Assembly (NCBI GenBank): GCA_900323505.1
Contig: OOIN01000004.1
Coordinates: forward strand, 806,001 to 870,000
From: Ustilago trichophora
Taxonomy: Eukaryota > Basidiomycota > Ustilaginomycetes > Ustilaginales > Ustilaginaceae
Direction of reading: 5' to 3'
Length of the DNA stretch: 64,000 nt
Shown: piece after piece, positions 19,737 to 29,804 of the stretch
Layout of the letters: each line of letters opens with the position of its first letter
Numbering within the stretch: position 1 is the stretch's first letter
Program-made: the position numbers and the translations under genes
Notes under the pieces: model-generated
What the model saw: only the letters and a program-made list of their open reading frames with translations
The model's database searches: none
Told to the model about the DNA's origin: nothing

Positions 19737-21131
19737 CTACTCGTCATCGTCATCTCCGCCAGAACCTCCGTCATAGTCGCCCATGCCGTCTCCTCCGTTG
19801 TCGCCATCGTCGTTGCGTCTGCGCTGCTTCTTCTTGTCGTTTCGCACAGGAATCTTGATGCCCTGCGACGCCAATTTGCGTGAGAGCGGTGTTGGGTCCA
19901 GCATTCCAGGGAAGCGTCTCGGCGAGTAGACCGTGAAAGGCTCAGTGTATGTCTCGGCAAGAGCCTCAGCGACACCGGTGCCAACGCGGCCGCGCACCTC
20001 GAGGTTGACAAACATGAGCTTGATGCGGTAGACACCTTCTGTCCTCACCGAAATGTCCTGGAAGACGAAGAAGATGCACCACTTGTCCTGCTCATCCTTG
20101 AGCACAGAAGCGCTTGCAACCGCCGCACCCACCAAATTTCTCGTGTACGACTCTGCTTGACCTTGCACAAAGTTTCCGCCGCCAAACTGCATAGACCCTT
20201 GCGGAGGGCGATCGAAGGGGCTCGCAACTGGGCCAGCGCGCATGCTGCCTTCTGGAGATCCGGATCCTCCATGCGGCCCACGATTGGAGCGGTAATCGGC
20301 GTCAGAGGGGCCCTCTGAGGCAAAGTTGCCATAGCTTGGGCCGGAGCGATGCCCATATTCGTCTGCTGAATAACCGCCATGTCCACCATGCTGCGTGGGA
20401 TGCACTGGCAGAGACGAGGCGTGATGATGCACAAGAATGTTTCTTGGCGCAAGCATGAGGTCGTCCGGGTGACAGAGATCGGTAGCAAGCAGAAAAAGCG
20501 AAGTGTTAACCTCCAAGGGACTGATCTCTGCCCCTGTGGCCTCGTCGGTGATGACGAGCTTGACAATCAAGGTGGGACTAAGAGGACGTCGATCTTTGTC
20601 TCCAAAGCCGCACATTCTGGCACGACTTGGATGCTGGACCACAACGAGTCGATAGCGCCTTCCGTCTTCGACCCTCGAGAATCCATCGAGGTGCGGTCGT
20701 TCGCTCGTCGTGGGTCGAGATCCAAACTCGTCCACAGACGCACGTGCAGCAGGCACCCCGCCATACGTGTGATGATCCGTCTCCGAAGGGCGGCCAGACC
20801 GCGAGGGAGGTGCTCCGTATGAACGCTCCTGTTCTTCGCGAGCCTTCATCATCTCGAGCTCGTCTTGATACCCCCTCTCTTGCGGAGAGCTCAAGTGAGC
20901 TCTCCTAGGGTACTGAGAGCGGTCGGACTCGCGAGGAAATTGGTCGTAGGCTGAACGTTGGCCGTAGGTGTCTGCGTAGCGGTCATGCGCCGTGTGAGGC
21001 CGATGTACGTCGTCTGTGGAGTATGCAGGTTCAGGACGACGGTGTGAAGGATGCTCTGAAGCATGCGAGGGTCCAGCACCGCTACCACTTGCGAAAGCGG
21101 CATCACGTTCGTCGGATTCGGAACGCGACAT
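19737..21131 (-). CDS. Velvet-domain regulator, VelB-like
   Basis: 464 aa from the ATG of MSRSESDERD, intronless. The N-terminal 150 residues are hydrophilic and low complexity. The velvet DNA-binding/dimerisation domain starts near residue 158 (YRLVVVQHPSRARMCGFG, DRRPLSPTLIVKL), is interrupted by about 110 Gly/Ser/His-rich residues, and resumes at residue 325 with LVGAAVASASVL, KWCIFFVFQDISVRTEGVYR and PRRFPGML. This split domain is a VelB feature. A basic patch KKKQRRR could be a nuclear signal, and the tail is Asp/Gly-rich. Velvet proteins form complexes controlling development, sporulation and secondary metabolism in response to light; smut velvet genes act in mating and virulence-related development. 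Paralogue assignment is inferred. Confidence 0.9.
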   Translation of the reverse strand: MSRSESDERDAAFASGSGAGPSHASEHPSHRRPEPAYSTDDVHRPHTAHDRYADTYGQRSAYDQFPRESDRSQYPRRAHLSSPQERGYQDELEMMKAREEQERSYGAPPSRSGRPSETDHHTYGGVPAARASVDEFGSRPTTSERPHLDGFSRVEDGRRYRLVVVQHPSRARMCGFGDKDRRPLSPTLIVKLVITDEATGAEISPLEVNTSLFLLATDLCHPDDLMLAPRNILVHHHASSLPVHPTQHGGHGGYSADEYGHRSGPSYGNFASEGPSDADYRSNRGPHGGSGSPEGSMRAGPVASPFDRPPQGSMQFGGGNFVQGQAESYTRNLVGAAVASASVLKDEQDKWCIFFVFQDISVRTEGVYRIKLMFVNLEVRGRVGTGVAEALAETYTEPFTVYSPRRFPGMLDPTPLSRKLASQGIKIPVRNDKKKQRRRNDDGDNGGDGMGDYDGGSGGDDDDE

Positions 21132-23354
21132 TGCTGACAGCTTGATCGTTCTCAGGCGGTAGGCAGTCTTTGCTTTTCGGTCGGTTCCGTCGGCAGAATT
21201 TGTGTACAAAGTGCTGCTGAGCCGCAAATGCGCTGTGAAGACGATGCTAAAGCCGGTAGCAAAACAGTGAAAGGCCCGAACAATGACTTGTTATGTGGGC
21301 GGGTGCCGAGAGCCGGATCCGATCTGCATAGTGGGATGAAGAGATTGCACAATGAAGCGGGAGTTGTGTGTCAGTTTAGTTTGCATGCCATTGAGTTGAG
21401 GGTTTGAAAAGTCGGAACTATGCTCCCACTATCAAGCAGAATGAGTATTTCTTCTTCTCTTTCGTCGGCAAGGCGACACCTTGGTGAGGGTGGGACGACA
21501 TGGTGAGCTTCCTTTGGCCAAATCCTTCGGGTCTCAGCTAGGCCAGCTTTCTAAACCAATGGCTGACGTCTCCTTCTGTGACAATGAGCGACAAATGGCA
21601 GTAAGAGCAAGGGGGCAGCACAGGTAGTACCAGTCTGCTGTCGCATCGGCATGTGGTACAGGCCGAAGTGGGGCAGTCAAAGTGGCTGTGCGGAAGAGCC
21701 ATGGTTGAACAGAACACACTTACTGCGCAGTCGTGACAGCTTAAGCAAGCCAACGATCCGATGGGTGCAACGCAAAGTCGTCGTGGTTGGTGCTGGGCAA
21801 ATGAACAGGCCGGAGGTTGCTGAGTTTCCGCTTGATGCTGAGCTGCAGGCCCCGTTGGCAAACACTTGTGCGCAAAAAGGGCGCCACTTGTACAGTTGGA
21901 GTATCGGGGGGATGTTGACGACTCCTTTTTGACACGAAGTGTCCAAGCTGGGTAGAATGCCTTGCGCAAAAGAGTCAGGACTGTGGGAAATCCAGAAAGT
22001 ATCAGGTTGCTTGGTTGAGTGCAACTGTTGCTGCAGACGACAGGCTTTGGTGAGCACTTGGCGAGATTAGGTAGCAGCTGGAGGATGAACTGTAGATGTG
22101 GTTATGCCGTGTGAACGAAGCTGTGAAGGGCCTTTCAAAGTGGTTGCCAATGAGTGCTAGCAAGTGGAAACGAAAAGGTAGATAGGCAGAGAATCACTGG
22201 AAAAAAAAGCTGGTGGAAGAGTAGCAACAAGAGGCTTGGTGACAGCAAGAGTGTGAGCGTTGGGGAGCAAACGAGTGTAGGGGCTAGGAGACTGGCAAGA
22301 AAGGGACAGGTGATGGGTGATGGAGATGAAGAGCAAGTTGCACAGGAAAGCTCAGATTGAATGAAGCGAGGGATGACATCCAGTAAGGGAAGGGAACCGC
22401 AGGACCACCGGAATCTCCGCTAAGTTAGATTGGCTATGGGATAGCAGATCAACCGGCCAGCCGGGATGGGAGCGCCATCTGGGACTATCTCCACCCTCTC
22501 TGTCTCAACGCCGATGACGGCAGTCAGGCGGGCCCAGTGATGAGATATTTCTCGTGCTCGAGGCGGGAGAAGGACGGCGTTCCTGCACCGAGATGCAAGC
22601 TTAAGCGGACAGGCGGTTCAATAGTAGCAGTAGCAGCAGCATAAACTCGATGGGCAGCAAGGAGTGCTTACTTGCTTGTTTTTCTTGCCTGTTTGCATTC
22701 ATCCGACATCATTGACAGAGCTCTCTTTTCGATTAGGCACTACCACGGCTGGGAAAGCGGTACAAACGCAGCCAACAAAAGGAGGGTGGATCGACAGAGG
22801 AATCACTTTGTCGAGTGGAGAAGAAGCGCTTTGTCGGGTGTGGTCGAGTGAGTGCTGTACTGTACAGCACTGTATGTCATTCTGTTCAAAGCTTGACCTC
22901 AAGGCCGCCGCACTCTGATGCACGTCAGGAGTATCGCTTAGAAAAGCCAACAGAGTTCAAAAAAATGTCGGAAAGGAGTCACGGAGCATGCAAGCCGTCG
23001 AAACAAACTCACAGGTCAACATGGTGGCGTTCATGTCTACGCCAGAAAGAGAAACATGGTTGCTCACATAAAGTACACGTAGAGAGAGGTTGGGCGCTTC
23101 AGGACAGAGAGAGAGAGCTTAAGAAAACTCAGAGAGATGCAATGCAGGTTGTCAGTGCTTTCGTCGCTCACTGAATCACCGCTTAAGTTAATGGCACAGA
23201 GACGTGGATGCGTGACCAAACTTGAGATGCCGGGACAGCCACGCGCAGCAATTTCCTTTTCTTGTTTTTTTTTTCTTTTTTCTTTTTCTTTTTTTTGAGC
23301 AACTGAGCATTTCGCCCGAGCTCAGGAGACGCCGACGATGAGACCCGGCCACAG
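21132..23354. promoter_or_regulatory. Gene-poor 2.2-kb upstream region of the velvet gene
   Basis: No coding frame here shows recognisable domains. The region probably holds the velvet promoter and a long leader. Distinct items are a perfect 19-bp palindrome at 22852-22870, a short CAG-like run near 22624-22640, and a pyrimidine-rich tract at about 23250-23297 just before the transposon. Confidence 0.45.
22852..22870. repeat. Perfect 19-bp palindrome of the TGTAC family
   Basis: Nine-base arms gtgctgtac / gtacagcac around a central T. It belongs to the CTGTA/TACAG motif set of this window and could be a dimeric protein-binding site or a hairpin. Confidence 0.9.
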
Positions 23355-23356
23355 TA

Positions 23357-23368
23357 TTCCTTTTTCAC
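23357..23368 (+). repeat. Left terminal inverted repeat of the Tc1/mariner element
   Basis: ttcctttttcac, matching the reverse complement of 24964-24975. It is preceded by the TA target duplication. Confidence 0.85.
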
Positions 23369-23392
23369 CATCACTTCAAGACACCAATACAA

Positions 23393-23503
23393 TGTTATCG
23401 TGATGCTATATGGTGTTATCGTGATAATTGATTGGGATACTGTGCCTCGGATCGTGATGAGTAATGTTGTTATCGAGATCCCTAAGCTGATGTCATCGGG
23501 ATG
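23393..23503 (+). repeat. Left subterminal repeat cluster
   Basis: Four variants of TGTTATCGTGATG at about 23393, 23414, 23467 and 23491. They are mirrored in inverse orientation at the other end, so they are probable transposase-binding sites. Confidence 0.75.
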
Positions 23504-23641
23504 TTCGGCACTTTTCGGGACGGCCGACCGGGGCTGACACATCTGCTCAGGCCACCCGTATACTCTCTGTATCGATCCTCCGGCCAAACCAACCATCCTC
23601 TTTGCCTCATCACCATCACCATCACCATCACCATCATCAAC

Positions 23642-24739
23642 ATGCCCGTAACTCACAAGAGGAACGTCGTACCGGACTCAATCCGTGAAAAAATTGTCGA
23701 TTTTGTATTGCACAAGGGCCAAACGAAGGCCGAGGTTGCCAAACGCCTTGACTATCTGTGGTCAACCGTGGATAGCATCATCCGTAAGTATGAAGATACA
23801 GGAGATAGCAGCGCCCAGAAGAAGAAAGGAGGCGCTTTCCGTGGCCACTGGGCCCAACAACACCATCTCGATGTCATGCTCTGCTGCATTTCCCAGCATC
23901 CTGGCGCCACCATCAAAGAGATCCGTCGACACCTGCAACAGGAGACGGGTCTTGAGCTATCCATTACCTCAGTCCAGAATGCCCTCCACAACCGGTGTCA
24001 TTTGACACTCAAGAGGACCAGCCTTCAGCACGATCGACACAATTCTCTGGAGACGATCGCCACTCACCGTGAGTGGGTGGCAGCATTCCGTGGACAAGGC
24101 CTTTTGCTCAACGACGCCGTCTTCCTTGACAAAGCCGGCTTCCATTTGCAACAGACACGAAAGGTTGGCCGTGCTCCTGTCGGACAGCGAGCTATACAGC
24201 AGAACTGGCCATACAATCGTGGGCCCAATCTCTCGCTCCTTGTCGCCATTGATCACAATGGCATACAAGCCCACCATGTCAAAACCAGAGCATGGAATGC
24301 CGACGCTCTCCTCGACTTCTTCCTGGCCTATGTACTTCCGAAGTTTGAAGGTCAAGGAAAGACCTTTGTCCTCGACAATGCCCCCTTCCACCACTCACAG
24401 CGGCTCATCCAAACGGTTCATGCTCAAGGCCACCAAATTCAGTACCTCCTGCCATATACACCATGGTTCAATATCGCCGAAAAGGTCTTTGCGAAGGTCA
24501 AACCCTTTGTTGGCCGCCAGGAACTTCACGAGGCGGAGGATATACACTCATGGATCGATGCCTCGCTTGCCACAATCACTCCAGAGATGGCACAAGGCTG
24601 GATTCACGAGACAAACCGTTGGATGGTGGTAGCAGAGGGCGGTCATCCTCTCTCAACTGATCATGATGCTGAAGCAGCTCTTCGTCAACATGGTCTATGG
24701 CACGATCCAGCTCCTATTGATCCAGCACTCTCAGCTTAG
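23642..24739 (+). CDS. Tc1/mariner-type DD34E transposase
   Basis: 365 aa from the ATG of MPVTHKRNVV. Residues 1-60 form a helix-turn-helix typical of the family (IREKIVDFVLHKGQTKAEVA). A second HTH/linker region (about 80-135) precedes the DDE catalytic domain. The three acidic residues are visible: D in VFLDKAGFH, D in FVLDNAPFHHS, and E in FNIAEKVFAKVK, with 34 residues between the last two. The family's PxxSP-type motif appears as LPYTPWFNIAE. The enzyme excises and inserts the element at TA. There is no stop or frameshift. Just upstream is a CACCAT/CATCAC run (23606-23640). Confidence 0.95.
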   Translation: MPVTHKRNVVPDSIREKIVDFVLHKGQTKAEVAKRLDYLWSTVDSIIRKYEDTGDSSAQKKKGGAFRGHWAQQHHLDVMLCCISQHPGATIKEIRRHLQQETGLELSITSVQNALHNRCHLTLKRTSLQHDRHNSLETIATHREWVAAFRGQGLLLNDAVFLDKAGFHLQQTRKVGRAPVGQRAIQQNWPYNRGPNLSLLVAIDHNGIQAHHVKTRAWNADALLDFFLAYVLPKFEGQGKTFVLDNAPFHHSQRLIQTVHAQGHQIQYLLPYTPWFNIAEKVFAKVKPFVGRQELHEAEDIHSWIDASLATITPEMAQGWIHETNRWMVVAEGGHPLSTDHDAEAALRQHGLWHDPAPIDPALSA

Positions 24740-24852
24740 CTCATGATGTATAGTATTCACATTTGCAATGCAGTTTACAATCTCAATTCCACAAGCAGCA
24801 GTGACACAGTCACGATGACAGATAGCGGAGATCATGATGACATTGAATTATA

Positions 24853-24940
24853 CATCACGATAACATTAGCTTACATCACGATGTAAGCTCCAGTGTCCCG
24901 AACCACCATCACAATAACATTATTGAGCATCACGATGTCT
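24853..24940 (-). repeat. Right subterminal repeat cluster
   Basis: Reverse-complement copies of the left motif: catcacgataaca at 24853, catcacgatgta at 24874, catcacaataaca at 24907 and catcacgatgtct at 24928. Confidence 0.75.
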
Positions 24941-24963
24941 TGAGGCCGAGTCACGGTGTCAAC

Positions 24964-24975
24964 GTGAAAAAGGAA
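24964..24975 (-). repeat. Right terminal inverted repeat of the Tc1/mariner element
   Basis: gtgaaaaaggaa followed by the TA duplication (24976-24977). Confidence 0.85.
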
Positions 24976-24977
24976 TA

Positions 24978-27900
24978 ATAAAGAGGCTGCGAAGAGCGTC
25001 TGACACGACTCGTGGGAAAGCTTTTTCCTCCCTTTTTTTATGTGGCAGCAAAAAGAAGCAGGTGAGGCAACGCGTGCATGGAAAACTCAGGTCGGCAACA
25101 GCGCAGGGTCCAGAACGAGAGCCACACGCACGCTTACCTCGACAATTGTGAACTTTTCATGACAACTTGAAGGGGCTGTGTACGCTCGCGAGTGTTGGGA
25201 AAGAGTATCCTGAGATGGTAATACAAACGGGTGAAGCTGTACGAACTCCGGACGGTTCTCATTTCTTTGTGCATACCATGTTGATGAACAAAAGAGCTGA
25301 TGCTGGTCCCATGCTGCACTGCTCCTTGTACCCGTGGGCCCACTCTTCTTGGCACCTCATTTCGGCATCCGAATTCATCCATGCAATGCTTGTGCTCGTC
25401 CATTAGAGACCAAGGCGATACCAAGACGCTGGGTATCAAATTTCATCTTGCAGGCATGCATGTTGTTACACGATCAATGGCAAAGCAGACGAGCTCCAAA
25501 GTGGGTCAGCTGCCGCCGGTCGAGCATCGTTTGGCATCTCAACGCACGATGTAAAAAGCCACCGCTTCGCTGCAAACGGCCCGGATAATTTGATGTATGA
25601 AGTCACAGCAGAAGCTCACCGACTCACTCGCCAAAAGTCGACTGTGGCGCTCCGAGCTCGCCTCGTTGCAAAGGTTCTTGGGTTCCGCGTTACCGATGTT
25701 GTTGTCGGAAAGCGTCCGGATGGAAGATGTGGGTCCCTACGACTACGAGGAACTTTGGCGAGGGTCAACAAAAATTTCGAGTCCATGATCCCCAAGAAGC
25801 GCCTTTCACAGCTTGGGAGCCGACTGCATCGCCACCTCGTGAACGGTAGGTAGGTAGATCGCTCCCGACCGTCAACTCGATATGCATCTCAATCACCGCC
25901 CTACGCAGGGTTGCGGCAAAAAAAAAAGAGTCCCATTCAGCCTGAATCTGCCTTGTCGAGATTCCCGGCTGTTCAGCTCATCGTGCATCGTGGCCGCAGA
26001 TCACTCCAGTCTCGTTGGCCCATGCTTCCAAGACGACTGTCAACCGCTCGCTTGTTCGCTTGCTTGGTTGCTGCTTTCGACTATATCCGGAGGCGTACGA
26101 AGCTTGTTTGCCAAGCTGGGTCCGCAGCAGGGGATCGGCGAGCAGGGCAAGCCCAGGATCATCCGATCTTTTTCAATGTTTACGACCCAAGCCTAAGCAG
26201 ACAGCAGTGATGCCAGATTTCTTGGAAAAGTGAATTCGCTTTATGTGCTTTGTGCATGTGAGCGCAGGCTCTTGTTGAGTGATGGGAACAGTTGAAAAGG
26301 AAGCCAAGAGCATGGCGATAGACTAAGGTCGCAGATCCGACCTCGATAAATTTGGATCCGCCGCCCGCTCTACCGCGCAAGCGCTTCCATTTTACAGATT
26401 GGCGCCCGACCACAGACCTTACACTTTCTTTGATTTACTTTTTTTTTTCATTCTCACGACTGTGTGAAACTGCAACTCACGACCAACCCAACCGCACCAT
26501 AGGCACGGCGAGCGAGCAACAGAAGTGCAGAAATCCGCGGAAGGCGACTTCTGCCAAAGAAATCCCAATCTGGAACCGCTTTAAAGGTTTCAACCCCATT
26601 GGACTTGGGCGCAACAGCAACTACTTTTCCTTTCACGAACGGATTCATGCTATCGGAAGATCATGCTGCAGTGCACAACTTTTTGAGGTGCCGTACTTGT
26701 CATTACTCTTTTTAATTGGTAACGGCGGAGAAGTAAGAAGTGTATTCGTGTAAAAACGTGCCTGATATGCTTGAATTAGCCCGCCGACTGTCTAGACTTT
26801 GTGACTTCTAGGCCCAAGCCTGGACTTTGCTCGGTCAGGTCTTGCGGGTCGGTAAGCATTCGCCGCCTACTTTTGCAGCTCCGACCATCTTTCTGCCATT
26901 GCGAGATTTCAGTCGGCGCCCAGCTTGTGCACAGTACGAGCTACACATACTTGTCCATCTTGAACTTACTCTCTGCATCAAAGATGTACAGTCAGTACAA
27001 GCATGATGGATTCAGATGAGTCGATTGACGATCAAAGGTATCAGCCTCAATGTTGTGATCGTCTACTTAGGAGCGAGCTTAACTTTGGGTTATTTTGGGT
27101 GAAGGAATGCCCAAGCCGATGGACTAAGACGGCTATCATTTCACCTGTTTGCCTGGTCGCAAGAGGACTAGCGGCTTCCATTGCATAGTCGGTGTCAACT
27201 GACTGTGTCGAAAACAGGTCCTGATGGGTGCTACGGTCCATGTTGTTTGCGGCTGTCTGAGCGTGGAATTGGCATCCCATCTGCTGAGGCCCGGTGTCGG
27301 AGCAACCACGGCAAGCTCTCGTGCGCAAGATCAAGTTGGCAAGTCGACAACGGCCTGCCTATGCATCTGTTGCGCATGGCTGCTCCATCTTGGTCACATC
27401 GGAATCAAGCTTTGAGTCTGTAAGAGTGTGCAGCGGTCGATTGGTTCGCAATTTAGCCGGGAGCCCGAGAACGCCTTGCAAGATTAAGCGGGGCGCGAAC
27501 ACTGCCATGGCATCGCAGCACATCAAAACGAAGCAATACAGTACTGTACAGCACCGTACATAGTTTTTCCTGACGATATGGAGGAGCCTCCTCCGACACA
27601 AGTCGATTCCAATCAGGATGCTATGATTTGCCGAGAGTCTTGTCTCTTTTGTATGAAACGCTGGAACGGCATGCAGGCATCCTCAGACACTCACGAAGGA
27701 AGACAGCGTGCGATGAGCAAAAGTGGTCCATGTGGACTCCATCGCAGTGTCATCGGAGACTGATTGGCAGCAATCAAAATGTCACTTGGCATCAGCGTCT
27801 CTGCATTGCGTCAGGCGACTTGTTTGAACGGCAGGCACTCGTGGTTCGTGGTGCTTGTTTCCAGCAAGAGACGACAGAGCGAAAAGGTGCTTTCTGCACC

Positions 27901-28469
27901 TCATGATTCTGTACTTGGAAAAAGTGGCGCAGTGGCTGTGGAAGACCCATCTGCCCCTTGGATTCTCCTGCAGTCTTGCTCCAGTAAAATGTGATGCAGA
28001 CTGCGGAGTCTGTTGGGACAAGGCTCAACTCTGCTGTGATGACGGAAACACTTCTGACTGGCGGAGCACAAACCTTCCACGCATGCTGCATTCAAGCACT
28101 TTGAATGTTTTGTGGCGTGCCAGTGACAGGACAGAAGCGCGGCTTGCATAGACTCACTCTCGGCCTTGCCGGCTTCACCGAGCTCTGAGTCTGCACGAAG
28201 AACAAACTTCGGGGTTGGCCGATGTGGGAAGGGAGACTGTGATGGACGATGCTCTTTACTCAGATCTCGGATCTTGAATCGGCATTTAATCGGGCACATT
28301 TTTGAATTGGAAGTCGATGACTTTTTTGGCGTTTCAAGAAGGTCTGTTGTCCGACATCACCGAAATCGAACTCCACCTTCTTAACATCACTTCAAGGTTG
28401 GTCGCATGGTTCATTCGCGGAGCAGATGCCGGGATTGTCAGGCCAATCCAATGCTGTGAAGATTGGACA
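24978..28469. other. 3.5-kb gene-poor spacer upstream of POP4
   Basis: Several frames of 60-135 codons are open on both strands, for example 26352-26753 (+) and 27901-28299 (-), but none shows a domain, a coherent amino-acid pattern or plausible splicing that I can defend. It may hold non-coding transcripts or decayed sequence. A TGTAC-family palindrome lies at 27537-27548, and the proximal POP4 promoter at the right end. Confidence 0.45.
27537..27560. repeat. TGTAC-family motif with a 12-bp palindrome
   Basis: tacagtactgta (27537-27548) is a perfect palindrome, followed by a second near copy, cagcaccgtaca. Confidence 0.85.
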
Positions 28470-29540
28470 ATGAACGGTGACTACCCCGAGGCGAGTGGCT
28501 CTGGCTCGACCAGCGCAGCTCAGCAATTGCTACGAGCGGCCTTGAATCCAAATAAGGTCTCAGATGCACAGGTATCGCAATACTACAAAGAGAGGTTGCA
28601 AGACCGTCGCATTCAGATCACCAACCTTGACCGGGCTCGACCAAAGACCGGTGGTAATGATGCTGATGCTCGTGCCAGAGCCGAACGCAAACTCGTCAAG
28701 CGCAGAAGGAGGGTCAAGAGCGAGTTGTCTGAACTCAAGCGGCTTCGCATTGCAGCTGGTCGTTCAGCCAAGCATTCAGAAGCCGAAGAAAGGAGGACAG
28801 AGGGACAGTCAACGGAAGTACAGATCGGCCAAGATGGCTCAAGTACCAAGGAGCTTGTCAAGAGCAAGCAGAGACTTCTTTCAGACGCTACGAAACAGCT
28901 CAAGCGCTTACGATCCGCACCCCGGCAGCGCACAAACGAAGCCAAAAAGATCGACAAGACCTCAAGCAAATCTCTCAGTCGCTCTCAACGCAAGCGTATG
29001 GGCCTGGAGCAGATCGACGCCAACATCAGCTACGAGCTTGTCAAGCCTTTGCACGACATGTGGCGCTCCTACATTCAACAACTGCTCAACATTGTCGCCA
29101 TGAACGGCAAAGGCCAACTCGTCCCCAACCCGCAATTCGACCCCAAGCAGCTCGCCACCATGTCATCTGGCACTGTCAGTGCCATCCAGGCTTCTCTCAT
29201 CAAGGCCGACCTATGTGGAGCAGAGGTCGAAGTGGTTCGTGCAGCAAACCCATCCCTCGTCTCTCAGCATGGCCTCGTCGTCAAAGAGACCGAACACACA
29301 CTCATCATCACTGTCCCACCGCAGTTGACAGATTCTAAGCCTGCAAAGCCAACAACCAATGCGATCCGCACTATACCAAAGAAGAATGCCGTATTTGCTG
29401 TCAAGATTCCTTTGGCCGCCACGCAAAAGGCACTCGATCCGGGTCATCTCCGCTTCGAGCTTCACGGCAACCACATGATGCACACACTTCCGTCCAGAGC
29501 GACTCGCAAATACAAGGCGCGACCCACCATCGATTTCTAA
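28470..29540 (+). CDS. POP4: RNase P/MRP protein subunit POP4 (Rpp29)
   Basis: 356 aa from the ATG of MNGDYPEASG; an in-frame ATG at 28317 would add 51 residues that look unlike the family. Residues 30-180 are highly basic and probably helical. The conserved Rpp29/UPF0086 Sm-like barrel begins near residue 190 with ELVKPLHDMWRSYIQQLL, continues with ADLCGAEVEVVRAANPS and GLVVKETEHTLIITVP, and finishes with FELHGNHMMH and SRATRKYKARPTIDF. The protein is a nuclear/nucleolar subunit shared by RNase P (tRNA 5' processing) and RNase MRP (rRNA processing). Its N-terminal half is longer than in yeast. Confidence 0.92.
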   Translation: MNGDYPEASGSGSTSAAQQLLRAALNPNKVSDAQVSQYYKERLQDRRIQITNLDRARPKTGGNDADARARAERKLVKRRRRVKSELSELKRLRIAAGRSAKHSEAEERRTEGQSTEVQIGQDGSSTKELVKSKQRLLSDATKQLKRLRSAPRQRTNEAKKIDKTSSKSLSRSQRKRMGLEQIDANISYELVKPLHDMWRSYIQQLLNIVAMNGKGQLVPNPQFDPKQLATMSSGTVSAIQASLIKADLCGAEVEVVRAANPSLVSQHGLVVKETEHTLIITVPPQLTDSKPAKPTTNAIRTIPKKNAVFAVKIPLAATQKALDPGHLRFELHGNHMMHTLPSRATRKYKARPTIDF

Positions 29541-29804
29541 GCATCGCGGCTCGAACCTTTTCACAGGCCTGCCACGAATCATCTTGCATTTGTACTCATA
29601 CCACCGGCATCTTGCCATTTGATAACAGCCGACATTCCAGCAAGGAACGACGTGCCGCCACACGCACAGTAGCTTGCGATCAGATCGATACATTCTTTGT
29701 TTGATTGACGTGATTCCTGGCGCGTGATTCCTGGCGCGAGAACTACTCGAACGTCGGAAGCAGAGACGAGGATGAGGATACATAGGAAAGACGATACCGA
29801 GCAA

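Larger units (their letters stand above)
23357..24975 (+). mobile_element. Tc1/mariner (IS630-type) DNA transposon with TA duplications
   Basis: About 1.62 kb bounded by TA on both sides (23355-23356 and 24976-24977) and 12-bp terminal inverted repeats ttcctttttcac / gtgaaaaaggaa. Inside each end are at least four copies of a ~13-bp motif, TGTTATCGTGATG on the left and its reverse complement on the right. A single intact transposase gene fills the middle. TA duplication, TIRs and a DD34E transposase define the superfamily. The element looks complete and possibly active. Confidence 0.93.

Noticed and set aside
22600..22640. Possible tRNA B-box (ggttcaatag)
   Set aside because: No matching A-box or cloverleaf arms upstream. 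I found no convincing tRNA gene in the window.
23606..23640. CAT/CAC tandem run considered as a CRISPR-like or minisatellite array
   Set aside because: A short imperfect hexamer run in the transposon leader with no spacers; simple sequence.
26352..26753. 133-codon plus-strand frame in the gene-poor spacer
   Set aside because: No motif or plausible regulatory context. A chance frame is as likely.
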